A program made the position numbers and the translations under genes. Of a stretch of DNA of 64,000 bases, positions 1 through 13,527 are shown in pieces. This DNA is from Megaustenia siamemsis. Its lineage: Eukaryota > Mollusca > Gastropoda > Stylommatophora > Ariophantidae. The notes under the pieces were generated by a model, which searched no databases, was not told where the DNA came from, and was given only the letters and a program-made list of their open reading frames with translations. The DNA is taken from positions 17,991,669-18,055,668 of the forward strand of contig JAVIAB010000049.1 of assembly GCA_032433765.1 (NCBI GenBank), written 5' to 3'. The first letter of the stretch is position 1. Every line of letters begins with the position of its first letter.

Positions 1-3000
1 ACAGAAGACAAGAGTAAAGTGGAGTGACATACAGAAGACAAGAGTAAAGTGGGGGGACATACAGAAGACAAGAGTAAAGTGGAGTGACATACAGAAGACA
101 AGAGTAAAGTGGGGGGGACATACAGAAGACAAGAGTAAAGTGGAGTGACATACAGAAGACAAGAGTAAAGTGGAGTGACATACAGAAGACAAGAGTAAAG
201 TGGAGTGACATACAGAAGACAAGAGTAAAGTGGAGTGACATACAGAAGACAAGAGTAAAGTGGAGTGACATACAGAAGACAAGAGTAAAGTGGAGTGACA
301 TACAGAAGACAAGAGTAAAGTGGAGTGACATACAGAAGACAAGAGTAAAGTGGAGTGACATACAGAAGACAAGAGTAAAGTGGAGTGACATACAGAAAAC
401 CGGAGTAAAGTAAAGTGACACACAGAAGACAGGAGTAGAGTAAAGTGGAGCGACATACAGTAGACAAACCTGAAATAAAGTGGAGTGACATACAGAAGAC
501 AAGAGTAAAGTGGAGTGACATACAGAAGACAAGAGTAAAGTGGGGGGACATACAGAAGACAAGAGTAAAGTGGAGTGACATACAGAAGACCGGAGTAGAG
601 TAAAGTGAAGTGACACACAGAAGACAGGAGTAGAGTAAAGTGGAGCGACATACAGTAGACAAACCTGAAATAAAGTGGAGTGACATACAGAAGACAAGAG
701 TAAAGTGGAGTGACATACAGAAGACAAGAGTAAAGTGGGGGGACATACAGAAGACAAGAGTAAAGTGGGGGGACATACAGAAGACAAGAGTAAAGTGGAG
801 TGACATACAGAAGACAAGAGTAAAGTGCGGTGACATACAGAAGACAAGAGTAAAGTGTGGTGACATACAGAAGACAAGAGTAAAGTGGGGTGACATACAG
901 AAGACAAGAGTAAAGTGGGGTGACATACAGAAGACAAGAGTAAAGTGGAGTGACATACAGAAGACAAGAGTAAAGTGTGGTGACATACAGAAGACAAGAG
1001 TAAAGTGGGGTGACATACAGAAGACAAGAGTAAAGTGTGGTGACATACAGAAGACAAGAGTAAAGTGGGGTGACATACAGACGACCAGAGTAAAGTGTGG
1101 TGACATACAGTCGACAAGAGTAAAGTGTGGTGACATACAGAAGACAAGAGTAAAGTGTGGTGACATACAGAAGACAAGAGTAAAGTGTGGTGACATACAG
1201 AAGACAAGAGTAAAGTGTGGTGACATACAGAAGACAAGAGTAAAGTGTGGTGACATACAGAAGACAAGAGTAAAGTGGAGTGACATACAGTAGACAAGAG
1301 TAAAGTGGAGTGACATACAAAAGACAAGAGTAAAGTGGGGGACATACAGAAGACAAGAGTAAAGTGGGGTGACATACAGAAGACAAGAGTAAAGTGGGGT
1401 GACATACAGAAGACAAGAGTAAAGTGGGGTGACATACAGAAGACAAGAGTAAAGTGGAGTGACATACAGAAGACAAGAGTAAAGTGTGGTGACATACAGA
1501 AGACAAGAGTAAAGTGGGGTGACATACAGAAGACAAGAGTAAAGTGGAGTGACATACAGAAGACAAGAGTAAAGTGTGGTGACATACAGAAGACAAGAGT
1601 AAAGTGGAGTGACATACAGAAGACAAGAGTAAAGTGGGGTGACATACAGAAGACAAGAGTAAAGTGGGGGGACATACAGAAGACAAGAGTAAAGTGGGGG
1701 GACATACAGAAGACAAGAGTAAAGTGGAGTGACATACAGAAGACAAGAGTAAAGTGGGGTGACATACAGAAGACAAGAGTAAAGTGGAGTGACATACAGA
1801 AGACAAGAGTAAAGTGGAGTGACATACAGAAGACAAGAGTAAAGTGGGGTGACATACAGAAGACAAGAGTAAAGTGGAGTGACATACAGAAGACAAGAGT
1901 AAAGTGGGGTGACATACAGAAGACAAGAGTAAAGTGGGGTGACATACAGAAGACAAGAGTAAAGTGGGGGGACATACAGAAGACAAGAGTAAAGTGGGGT
2001 GATATACAGAAGACAAGTGTAAAGTGGGGTGACATACAGAAGACAAGAGTAAAGTGGGGTGACATACAGAAGACAAGAGTAAAGTGGGGTGACATACAGA
2101 AGACAAGAGTAAAGTGGGGTGACATACAGAAGACAAGAGTAAAGTGGGGTGACATACAGAAGACAAGAGTAAAGTGGGGTGACATACAGAAGACAAGAGT
2201 AAAGTGGGGTGACATACAGAAGACAAGAGTAAAGTGGGGTGACATACAGAAGACAAGAGTAAAGTGGGGTGACATACAGAAGACAAGAGTAAAGTGGAGT
2301 GACATACAGAAGACAAGAGTAAAGTGTGGTGACATACAGAAGACAAGAGTAAAGTGGAGTGACATACAGAAGACAAGAGTAAAGTGGAGTGACATACAGA
2401 AGACAAGAGTAAAGTGGGGTGACATACAGAAGACAAGAGTAAAGTGGGGTGACATACAGAAGACAAGAGTAAAGTGGGGGGACATACAGAAGACAAGAGT
2501 AAAGTGGAATGACATACAGAAGACAAGAGTAAAGTGGAGTGACATACAGAAGACAAGAGTAAAGTGGGGTGACATACAGAAGACAAGAGTAAAGTGGGGT
2601 GACATACAGAAGACAAGAGTAAAGTGGGGGGACATACAGAAGACAAGAGTAAAGTGGGGTGATATACAGAAGACAAGAGTAAGTGGAGTGACATACAGAA
2701 GACAAGAGTAAAGTGTGGTGACATACAGAAGACAAGAGTAAAGTGGGGTGACATACAGAAGACAAGAGTAAAGTGTGGTGACATACAGAAGACAAGAGTA
2801 AAGTGGGGTGACATACAGACGACAAGAGTAAAGAGTGGTGACATACAGACGACAAGAGTAAAGTGTGGTGACATACAGAAGACAAGAGTAAAGTGTGGTG
2901 ACATACAGAAGACAAGAGTAAAGTGTGGTGACATACAGAAGACAAGAGTAAAGTGTGGTGACATACAGAAGACAAGAGTAAAGTGTGGTGACATACAGAA

Positions 3001-4468
3001 GACAAGAGTAAAGTGGAGTGACATACAGTAGACAAGAGTAAAGTGGAGTGACATACAAAAGACAAGAGTAAAGTGGGGTGACATACAGAAGACAAGAGTA
3101 AAGTGGGGTGACATACAGAAGACAAGAGTAAAGTGGGGTGACATACAGAAGACAAGAGTAAAGTGGGGTGACATACAGAAGACAAGAGTAAAGTGGAGTG
3201 ACATACAGAAGACAAGAGTAAAGTGTGGTGACATACAGAAGACAAGAGTAAAGTGGGGTGACATACAGAAGACAAGAGTAAAGTGGAGTGACATACAGAA
3301 GACAAGAGTAAAGTGTGGTGACATACAGAAGACAAGAGTAAAGTGGAGTGACATACAGAAGACAAGAGTAAAGTGGGGTGACATACAGAAGACAAGAGTA
3401 AAGTGGGGGGACATACAGAAGACAAGAGTAAAGTGGGGGGACATACAGAAGACAAGAGTAAAGTGGAGTGACATACAGAAGACAAGAGTAAAGTGTGGTG
3501 ACATACAGAAGACAAGAGTAAAGTGGAGTGACATACAGAAGACAAGAGTAAAGTGGAGTGACATACAGAAGACAAGAGTAAAGTGGGGTGACATACAGAA
3601 GACAAGAGTAAAGTGGAGTGACATACAGAAGACAAGAGTAAAGTGGGGTGACATACAGAAGACAAGAGTAAAGTGGGGTGACATACAGAAGACAAGAGTA
3701 AAGTGGGGGGGACATACAGAAGACAAGAGTAAAGTGGGGTGATATACAGAAGACAAGTGTAAAGTGGGGTGACATACAGAAGACAAGAGTAAAGTGGGGT
3801 GACATACAGAAGACAAGAGTAAAGTGGGGTGACATACAGAAGACAAGAGTAAAGTGGGGTGACATACAGAAGACAAGAGTAAAGTGGGGTGACATACAGA
3901 AGACAAGAGTAAAGTGGGGTGACATACAGAAGACAAGAGTAAAGTGGGGTGACATACAGAAGACAAGAGTAAAGTGGGGTGACATACAGAAGACAAGAGT
4001 AAAGTGGGGTGACATACAGAAGACAAGAGTAAAGTGGAGTGACATACAGAAGACAAGAGTAAAGTGTGGTGACATACAGAAGACAAGAGTAAAGTGGAGT
4101 GACATACAGAAGACAAGAGTAAAGTGGAGTGACATACAGAAGACAAGAGTAAAGTGGGTGACATACAGAAGACAAGAGTAAAGTGGGGTGACATACAGAA
4201 GACAAGAGTAAAGTGGGGGGACATACAGAAGACAAGAGTAAAGTGGAATGACATACAGAAGACAAGAGTAAACTGGAGTGACATACAGAAGACAAGAGTA
4301 AAGTGGGGTGACATACAGAAGACAAGAGTAAAGTGGGGTGACATACAGAAGACAAGAGTAAAGTGGGGGGACATACAGAAGACAAGAGTAAAGTGGGTGA
4401 TATACAGAAGACAAGAGTAAAGTGGAGTGACATACAGAAGACAAGAGTAAAGTGGGGGGACATACAGA
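1..4468. repeat. 30-bp satellite array (Sat1a), about 149 copies
   Basis: Head-to-tail 30-bp units with core ACAGAAGACAAGAGTAAAGT followed by GGRGTGACAT. The variable site after AAGTG (GAG, GGG, TGG) distinguishes monomers. Period 30 is a multiple of three and one + frame has no stop, so open frames at 640-1293, 1335-2711 and 4154-4420 read a decapeptide GDIQKTRVKW over and over. ATG codons arise only at indels and nothing gene-like flanks them, so I do not call these genes. Degenerate monomers near 393-480 recur at 585-675, a roughly 195-bp local duplication. The array starts before the window. Confidence 0.97.
951..4427. repeat. Higher-order tandem duplication of about 1,738 bp inside Sat1a
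   Basis: Rare monomer variants recur at a constant offset. TACAGTAGAC followed by ACATACAAAAGAC lies at 1286 and again at 3024. GATATACAGAAGACAAGTGT lies at 2001 and 3741. A shortened GATATACAGAAGAC monomer lies at 2661 and 4399. The altered ACGAC monomer lies at 1081 and 2819. Offsets are 1,738-1,740 bp, or 58 monomers, so the block about 951-2688 was copied as a unit into 2689-4427. Confidence 0.85.
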
Positions 4469-6440
4469 AGAAAAATATAAAATAAAGTGGAGTGAAATAC
4501 AGAAGACAAACCTATAATATAGTGGAGTGACATACAGAAGACCAACCTAGAATAAAGTGGAGTGACATACAGAAGGCCAACCTAGAATAAAGTGAAGTGA
4601 CATACAGAAGACCAACCTAGAATAAAGTGGAGTGACATACAGAAGACCAACCTAGAATAAAGTGGAGTGACATACAGAAGACCAACCTAGAATAAAGTGG
4701 ATTGACATACAGAAGACAACCTAGAATAAAGTGGAGTGACATACAGAAGACCAACCTAGAATAAAGTGGAGTGACATACAGAAGACCAACCTAGAATAAA
4801 GTGGAGTGAAATACAGAAGACAAACATATAATAAAGTGGATTGACATACAGAAGACCAAATTAGAATAAAGTGGAGTGACATACAGAAGACCAACTTAGA
4901 ATAATGTGGAGTGACATACAGAAGACTAACCTAGAATAAAGTGGAGTGACATACAGAAGACCAACCTAGAATAAAGTGGAGTGACATACAGAAGACCAAC
5001 CTAGAATAAAGTGGAGTGACATACAGAAGACTAACCTAGAATAAAGTGGAGTGACATACAGAAGACAAACCTAAAGTAAAGTGAAGTGGCATACAGAAGA
5101 CTTACCTAGAGTAAAGTGGAGTGACATACAGAAGACTTACCTAGAGTAAAGTGAAGTGACATACAGAAGACTAACCTAGAGTAAAGTGAAGTGACATACA
5201 GAAGACTTACCTAGAGTAAAGTGAAGTGACATAAGGAAGACTAACCTAGAGTAAAGTGAAGTGACATACAGAAGACTAACCTAGAGTAAAGCGGAGTAAC
5301 ATACAGAAAACTAACCTGGAGTAAAGTGAAATGACATACAGAAGACTAACATAGAGTAAAGTGAAGTGACATACAGAAGACAAGAATAAAGTAGAATGAC
5401 ATACAGAAGACTACGTTAGAGTAAAGTGGAGTGTTATACAGAAGACTAACCTGGAGTAAAGTGAAGTGACATACAGAAGACTAACCTAGAGTAAAGTGAA
5501 GTGACATACAGAAGACTAAGTTTGAGTAAAGTGGAGTGACATACAGAAGACTAACCTAGAGTAAAGTGAAGTGACATACAGAAGACTAACCTAGAGTAAA
5601 GTGAAGTGACATACAGAAGACTAACCTAATGTAAAGTGAAGTGACATACAGAAGACAAGAATAAAGTAGAGTCACATACAGAAGACTAACCTAGAGTAAA
5701 GTGAAGTGACATACAGAAGACAGAACAAGAACAAAGTGGAGTGACATACAGAAGACAGACCAAGAACAAAGTGGAGTGACATACAGAAGACATACCAAGA
5801 ACAAAGTAGAGTGACATACAGAAGACAGACCAAGAATAAAGTGGAGTGACATACAGAAGACAGACCAAGAACAAAGTAGAGTGACATACAGAAGACAGAC
5901 CACGAACAAAGTGGAGTGACATACAGAAGACAGACCAGAACAAATTGGAGTGACATACAGAAGACAGACCAAGAACAAAGTGGAGTGACATACAGAAGAC
6001 AGAGCAAGAACAAAGTGGAGTGACATACAGAAGACAGACCAAGAACAAAGTAGAGTGACATACAGAAGACAGACCAAGAACAAAGTGGAGTGACATACAG
6101 AAGACAGACCAAGAACAAAGTGGAGTGACATACAGAAGACAAACCTAGAACAAAGTGGAGTGACAGAAGACAAACCTAGAACAAAGTGGAATGACAGAAG
6201 ACAGAGCAAGAACAAAGTGGAATGACAGAAGACAGAGCAAGAACAAAGTGGAGTGACATACAGAAGACAAATCTAGAACAAAGTGGAGTGACAGAAGACA
6301 GAGCAAGAACAAAGTGGAGTGACATACAGAAGACATACCAAGAACAAAGTGGAGGGACATACAGAAGACATACCAAGAACAAAGTGGAGAGACATACAGA
6401 AGGCAGACCTAGAACAAAGTAGAGTGACATACAGAAGATG
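4469..6440. repeat. 35-bp satellite array (Sat1b)
   Basis: The unit is ACATACAGAAGACYAACCTA followed by GARTAAAGTGRAGTG, 35 bp, clearly related to Sat1a but with a 5-bp longer middle. From about 5,710 the middle changes to CAGACCAAGAACAAAG. The unit has no stop on the minus strand in any phase, and 35 is not divisible by three, so minus-strand open frames (5672-6142, 5686-6096, 5691-6215) cycle through all three phases with a 35-residue period. These are repeat by-products. Confidence 0.95.
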
Positions 6441-6590
6441 GACCCATAAATCCCATAGACCCATATTTTGGATAAATATACTGAAAACAGGCCTAGAAAA
6501 AAGTGGTTTTTGAATCACTATACTGAAAACAGGGATAGAGAAAAGGGGTGTTGGGTCAATATACTGAAAACACAAGGGTGACAACATTCA
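6441..6590. repeat. Degenerate junction between 35-bp and 41-bp arrays
   Basis: Three diverged units beginning CTGAAAAC at 6481, 6523 and 6563 (spacing 42 and 40 bp) retain the CTAGA-AAAGTGG skeleton. They bridge the 35-bp array to the 41-bp array. No gene seen. Confidence 0.6.
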
Positions 6591-9500
6591 GGAGACTGGT
6601 CTAGTTTAAAGTGGAGTTGTGACGAAATAAAGGAGACAGGTCTAGTTTAAAGTGGAGTTGTAACAACATAGAGGAGACAGGTCTAGTTTAAAGTGGAGTT
6701 GTAACAACATAGAGGAGACAGGTCTAGTTTAAAGTGGAGTTGTAACTACATACAGGAGACAGGTCAAGATTAAAGTGAAGTTGTGACAACATACATGAGT
6801 CTGGTCTAGTTTAAAGTGGAGTTGTGACAACATTAATGAGACAGGTGTAGAGTAAAGTGGAGTTGTGACAACATACAGGAGAGAGGTCTAGTTTAAAGTG
6901 GAGTTGTGACAACATACAGGAGACAGGTCTGGAGTAAAGTGGAGTTGTGACAACATACAGGAGACTGGTCTAGAGCAAAGTCGAATTGTGACAACATACA
7001 GGAGACAGGTCTAGAGTAAAGTGGAGTTGTGACAACATACACGAGACAGGTCTAGTTTAATGTGGAGTTGTGACAACATACAGGAGACTGGTCTAGAGTA
7101 AAGTGGAGTTGTGACAACATACAGGAGACTGGTCTAGTTTAAAGTGGAGTTGTGACAACATACAGGAGACAGGTCTAGTTTAGTGTGGAGTTGTGACAAC
7201 ATACACGAGACAGGTCTAGTTTAAAGTGGAGTTGTGACAACATACAGGAGACAGGTGTAGAGTAAAGTGGAGTTGTGACAACATACATGAGTCTGGTCTA
7301 GTTTAAAGTGGAGTTGTTACAACATACAGGAGACAGGTGTAGAGTAAAGTGGAGTTGTGATAACATACAGGAGACAGGTGTAGAGTAAAGTGGAGTTGTG
7401 ACAACATACAGGAGACAGGTCTAGTTTAAAGTGGAGTTGTGACAACATACAGGAGACAGGTCTAGAGTAAAGTGGAGTTGTGACAACATACAGGAGACTG
7501 GCCTAGAGCAAAGTGGAATTGTGACAACATACAGGAGACTGGTCTAGAGTAAAGTGGAGTTGTGACTACATACAGGAGACTGGTCTAGAGTAAAGGGGAG
7601 TTGTGACAACATACAGGAGACTGGTCTAGTGTAAAGTGAAGTTGTGAAAACATAAAGGAGACTGGTCTAGAGTAAAGTGGAATTGTGACAACATATAGGA
7701 GACAGGTCAAGATTAAAGTAAAGATGTGACAACATACAGGAGATAAGTCTAGAGTAAAGTGGAGCTGTTATGACATACAGGAGATAGGTCTAGGGTAAAG
7801 TGGAATTGTGACAACATACAGGAGATAGGTCTAGAGTAAAGTGGAGTTTTTATGACATACAGGAGATAGGTCTAGAGTAAAGTGGAGTTGTGACAAATAC
7901 AGGAGACTGGTCTAGTTTAAAGTGGAATTGTGACAACATAAAGGAGACTAGTCTAGAGTAAAGTGCAGTTGTGACAACATACAGGAGACTGGTCTAGAGT
8001 AAAGTGGAGTTGTGACAACATACAAGAGACTGGTCTAGTTTAAAGTGGAATTGTGACAACATACAGTAGACTGGCCTAGAGTAAAGTGGAGTTGTGACAA
8101 CATACAGGAGACTGGTCTAGAGTAAAGTGAAGTTGTGACAACATACAGGAGACTGGTCTAGAGTAAAGTGGATTTGTGACAACATACAGGAGACTGGCTT
8201 AGAGTAAAGTGGAGTTGTGACAACATACAGGAGACTGGTCTAGAATAAAGTGGAGTTGTGACAACATACAGGAGACTGGTCTAGAGCAAAGTCGAATTGT
8301 GACAACATACAGGAGACTGGTCGAGAGTAAAGTGGAGTTGTGACAACGTACATGAGAATTGTCTAGTTTAAAGTGGAGTTGTGCCAACATACAGGAGATA
8401 ATTCTAGAGTAAAGTGGAGTTGTGACAACATACAGGAGATAGGTCAAGATTAAAGTGAAGTTGTGACAACATACAGGAGATAGGTCTAGAGTAAAGTGGA
8501 GTTGTGATGACATACAGGAGATAGGTCTAGAGTAAAGTGGAGTTGTGATGACATACAGGAGATAGGTCTAGAGTAAAGTGGAGTTGTGACAATATACAGG
8601 AGACAGGTCAAGATTAAAGTGAAGTTGTGACAACATACAGGAGACTGGTCTAGAGTAAAGTGGAGTTGTGAAAACATACAGGAGACTGATCTAGAGTAAA
8701 GCGAAGTTGTGACAACATACAGGAGACTGGTCTAGAGCAAAGTCGAATTGTGACAACATACAGGAGACAGGTCTAGAGTAAAGTGGAGTTGTGACAACAT
8801 ACAGGAGACAGGTCTAGTTTAATGTGGTGTTGTGACAACATACAGGAGACTGGTCTAGAGTAAAGTGGAGTTGTGACAACATACAGGACACTGGTCTAGT
8901 TTAAAGTGGAGTTGTGACAACATACAGGAGACAGGTCTAGTTTAAAGTGGAGTTGTGACAACATACACGAGACAGGTCTAGTTTAAAGTGGAGTTGTGAC
9001 AACATACACGAGACAGGTCTAGTTTAAAGTGGAGTTGTGACAACATACAGGAGACAGGTGTAGAGTAAAGTGGAGTTGTGACAACATACATGAGTCTGGT
9101 CTAGTTTAAAGTGGAGTTGTTACAACATACAGGAGACAGGTGTAGAGTAAAGTGGAGTTGTGATAACATACAGGAGACAGGTGTAGAGTAAAGTGGAGTT
9201 GTGACAACATACAGGAGACTGGTCTAGAATAAAGTGGAGTTGTGACAACATACAGGAGACTGGTCTAGAGCAAAGTCGAATTGTGACAACATACAGGAGA
9301 CTGGTCGAGAGTAAAGTGGAGTTGTGACAACGTACATGAGAATTGTCTAGTTTAAAGTGGAGTTGTGCCAACATACAGGAGATAATTCTAGAGTAAAGTG
9401 GAGTTGTGACAACATACAGGAGACTGGTCTAGAGCAAAGTCGAATTGTGACAACATACAGGAGACTGGTCGAGAGTAAAGTGGAGTTGTGACAACGTACA

Positions 9501-12500
9501 TGAGAATTGTCTAGTTTAAAGTGGAGTTGTGCCAACATACAGGAGATAATTCTAGAGTAAAGTGGAGTTGTGACAACATACAGGAGATAGGTCAAGATTA
9601 AAGTGAAGTTGTGACAACATACAGGAGATAGGTCTAGAGTAAAGTGGAGTTGTGATGACATACAGGAGATAGGTCTAGAGTAAAGTGGAGTTGTGATGAC
9701 ATACAGGAGATAGGTCTAGAGTAAAGTGGAGTTGTGACAATATACAGGAGACAGGTCAAGATTAAAGTGAAGTTGTGACAACATACAGGAGACTGGTCTA
9801 GAGTAAAGTGGAGTTGTGAAAAACATACAGGAGACTGATCTAGAGTAAAGCGAAGTTGTGACAACATACAGGAGACTGGTCTAGAGCAAAGTCGAATTGT
9901 GACAACATACAGGAGACAGGTCTAGAGTAAAGTGGAGTTGTGACAACATACAGGAGACAGGTCTAGTTTAATGTGGTGTTGTGACAACATACAGGAGACT
10001 GGTCTAGAGTAAAGTGGAGTTGTGACAACATACAGGACACTGGTCTAGTTTAAAGTGGAGTTGTGACAACATACAGGAGACAGGTCTAGTTTAAAGTGGA
10101 GTTGTGACAACATACACGAGACAGGTCTAGTTTAAAGTGGAGTTGTGACAACATACACGAGACAGGTCTAGTTTAAAGTGGAGTTGTGACAACATACAGG
10201 AGACAGGTGTAGAGTAAAGTGGAGTTGTGACAACATACATGAGTCTGGTCTAGTTTAAAGTGGAGTTGTTACAACATACAGGAGACAGGTGTAGAGTAAA
10301 GTGGAGTTGTGATAACATACAGGAGACAGGTGTAGAGTAAAGTGGAGTTGTGACAACATACAGGAGACTGGTCTAGAATAAAGTGGAGTTGTGACAACAT
10401 ACAGGAGACTGGTCTAGAGCAAAGTCGAATTGTGACAACATACAGGAGACTGTCGAGAGTAAAGTGGAGTTGTGACAACGTACATGAGAATTGTCTAGTT
10501 TAAAGTGGAGTTGTGCCAACATACAGGAGATAATTCTAGAGTAAAGTGGAGTTGTGACAACATACAGGAGATAGGTCTAGAGTAAAGTGGATTTGTGATA
10601 ACATACAGGAGACCGGTCAAGATTAAAGTGAAGTTGTGACAACATACAGGAGATAGGTCTAGAGTAAAGTGGAGTTGTGATGACATACAGGAGATAGGTC
10701 TAGAGTAAAGTGGAGTTGTGATGACATACAGGAGATAGGTCTAGAGTAAAGTGGAGTTGTGACAATATACAGGAGACAGGTCAAGATTAAAGTGAAGTTG
10801 TGACAACATACAGGAGACTGGTCTAGAGTAAAGTGGAGTTGTGAAAACATACAGGAGACTGATCTAGAGTAAAGCGAAGTTGTGACAACATACAGGAGAC
10901 TGGTCTAGAGCAAAGTCGAATTGTGACAACATACAGGAGACAGGTCTAGAGTAAAGTGGAGTTGTGACAACATACAGGAGACAGGTCTAGTTTAATGTGG
11001 TGTTGTGACAACATACAGGAGACTGGTCTAGAGTAAAGTGGAGTTGTGACAACATACAGGACACTGGTCTAGTTTAAAGTGGAGTTGTGACAACATACAG
11101 GAGACAGGTCTAGTTTAAAGTGGAGTTGTGACAACATACACGAGACAGGTCTAGTTTAAAGTGGAGTTGTGACAACATACACGAGACAGGTCTAGTTAAA
11201 GTGGAGTTGTGACAACATACAGGAGACAGGTGTAGAGTAAAGTGGAGTTGTGACAACATACATGAGTCTGGTCTAGTTTAAAGTGGAGTTGTTACAACAT
11301 ACAGGAGACAGGTGTAGAGTAAAGTGGAGTTGTGATAACATACAGGAGACAGGTGTAGAGTAAAGTGGAGTTGTGACAACATACAGGAGACAGGTCTAGT
11401 TTAAAGTGGAGTTGTGACAACATACAGGAGACAGGTCTAGAGTAATGTGAAGTTGAGATAACATACAGGAGACTGGCCTAGAGCAAAGTGGAATTGTGAC
11501 AACATACAGGAGACTGGTCTAGAGTAAAGTGGAGTTGTGACTACATACAGGAGACTGGTCTAGTGTAAAGTGAAGTTGTGAAAACATAAAGGAGACTGGT
11601 CTAGAGTAAAGTGGAATTGTGACAACTTATAGGAGACAGGTCAAGATTAAAGTAAAGATGTGACAACATACAGGAGATAAGTCTAGAGTAAAGTGGAGCT
11701 GTTATGACATACAGGAGATAGGTCTAAGGTAAAGTGGAATTGTGACAACATACAGGAGATATGTCTAGAGTAAAGTGGAGTTGTTATGACATACAGGAGA
11801 TAGGTCTAGAGTAAAGTGGAGTTGTGACAACATACAGGAGACTGGTCTAGTTTAAAGTGGAATTGTGATAACATAAAGGAGACTAGTCTAGAGTAAAGTG
11901 CAGTTGTGACAACATACAGGAGACTGGTCTAGAGTAAAGTGGAGTTGTGACAACATACAAGAGACTGGTCTAGAATAAAGTGGAGTTGTGACAACATACA
12001 GGAGACTGGTCTAGAGCAAAGTCGAATTGTGACAACATACAGGAGACTGGTCGAGAGTAAAGTGGAGTTGTGACAACGTACAGGAGACTGGTCTAGTTTA
12101 AAGTGGAGTTGTGCCAACATACAGGAGATAATTCTAGAGTAAAGTGGAGTTGTGACAACATACAGGAGATAGGTCTAGAGTAAAGTGGAGTTGTGATAAC
12201 ATACAGGAGACCGGTCAAGATTAAAGTGAAGTTGTGACAACATACAGGAGATAGGTCTAGAGTAAATTGGAGTTGTGATGACATACAGGAGATAGGTCTA
12301 GAGTAAAGTGGAATTGTGACAATATACAGGAGACAGGTCAAGATTAAAGTGAAGTTGTGACAACATACAGGAGATAGGTCTAGAGTAAAGTGGAGTTGTG
12401 ACAACATACAGGAGATTGGTCTAGTTTAAAGTGGAATTGTGACAACATACAGGAGACTGGTCTAGAGTAAAGTGGAGTTGTGAAAACATACAGGAGACTG

Positions 12501-13400
12501 ATCTAGAGTAAAGCGAAGTTGTGACAACAACAGGAGACTGGTCTAGTTTTAAGTGGAATTGTGACAACATACAGGAGACTGTCTAGAGTAAAGTGGAGTT
12601 GAGACAACATACAGGTGACTGGTCTAGAGTAAAGTGAAGTTGTGACAACATACAGGAGACTGGTCTAGAGTAAAGTGGAGTTGTGACAACATACAGGAGA
12701 CTGGATTAGAGTAAAGTGGAGTTGTGACAACATACACGAGACTGGTCTAGAATAAAGTGGAGTTTTGACAACATACAGGAGACTGGTCTAGAGTAAAGTG
12801 GAGTTGTGACAACATACATGAGACTGGTCTAGTTTAAAGTGGAGTTCTGACAACATACAGGAGATAGGTCTAGAGTAAAGTGGAGTTGTGACAAAATACA
12901 GGAGATAGGTGTAGAGTAAAGTGGAGTTGTGACAACATACAGGAGACTGGTCTAGTTTAAAGTGGAATTGTGACAACATACAGGAGACTGGTCTAGAGTA
13001 AAGTGGAGTTGTGACAACATACAGGAGATAGGTCTAGAGTAAAGTGGAGTTGTGACAACATACAGGAGATAGGTCTAGAGTAAAGTGGAGTTGTGATGAC
13101 ATACAGAAGACTGGCCTAGAGTAAAGTGGAGTCGTGACAACATACAGGAGACCCGTCTAGAGCAAAGTGGAGTTGTGACAACATACAGGAGATAGGTCTA
13201 GAGTAAAGTGGAGTTGTGACAACATACAGGAGATAGGTCTAGAGTAAAGTGGAGTTGTGACAACATACAGGAGACAGGTTTAAAGTAAAGTGGGGTTGTG
13301 ACAACATACAGGAGACAGCTCTAGAGTAAAGAGAAATTGGGACAACCTACAGGAGACAGGTCTAGCATAAAGTGGAATTTTAATACACAGGAGAGAAACC
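6591..13400. repeat. 41-bp satellite array (Sat1c), about 165 copies
   Basis: The unit is ACATACAGGAGACTGGTCTA followed by GAGTAAAGTGGAGTTGTGACA, 41 bp. Common variants carry GACAGG, TTTAAAG or the AGATTAAAGTGAAG form. It shares ACATACAG-AGAC and AGTAAAGTGGAGT with Sat1a and Sat1b. Minus-strand open frames of 63-104 codons recur because the unit lacks stops in that sense; they repeat with a 41-residue period and are not genes. Confidence 0.97.
7280..12530. repeat. Higher-order blocks of about 1,149 and 1,024 bp inside the 41-bp array
   Basis: The variant TGAGTCTGGTC followed by GTTGTTACAAC occurs at 7288, 9091, 10240 and 11263. The variant GGAGACTGAT followed by AAAGCGAAG occurs at 8681, 9830 and 10854. 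Successive offsets are 1,149 (28 monomers) and 1,023-1,024 (25 monomers). The difference is explained by an extra 164-bp local duplication at about 9,410-9,570 and one extra monomer near 10,560. An older copy is partly visible from about 11,260 onward. Confidence 0.75.
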
Positions 13401-13527
13401 TAAAGTGAGGTGGGTTGATATTATACTGAAGACAGACCTAGAGTAAAGCGGAGTGACAACATATAAGAGAGATACCTAAAGTAAAGTGGAGTGATCATAT
13501 ACAGGAGACAAATCTAGCGGAATAACA
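13401..13527. repeat. Degenerate 3' edge of 41-bp array
   Basis: Diverged monomers (AGAGAAACCTAAAGTGAGG, GACAGACCTAGAGTAAAGCG and similar) continue the array up to the LINE-B junction. The last monomer stops at ATCTAGCG. Confidence 0.6.

Noticed and set aside
640..2711. Open frames of 217 and 458 codons encoding a GDIQKTRVKW decapeptide repeat
   Set aside because: They exist because a 30-bp satellite unit lacks stops. Starts are at indels and there is no flanking gene structure.
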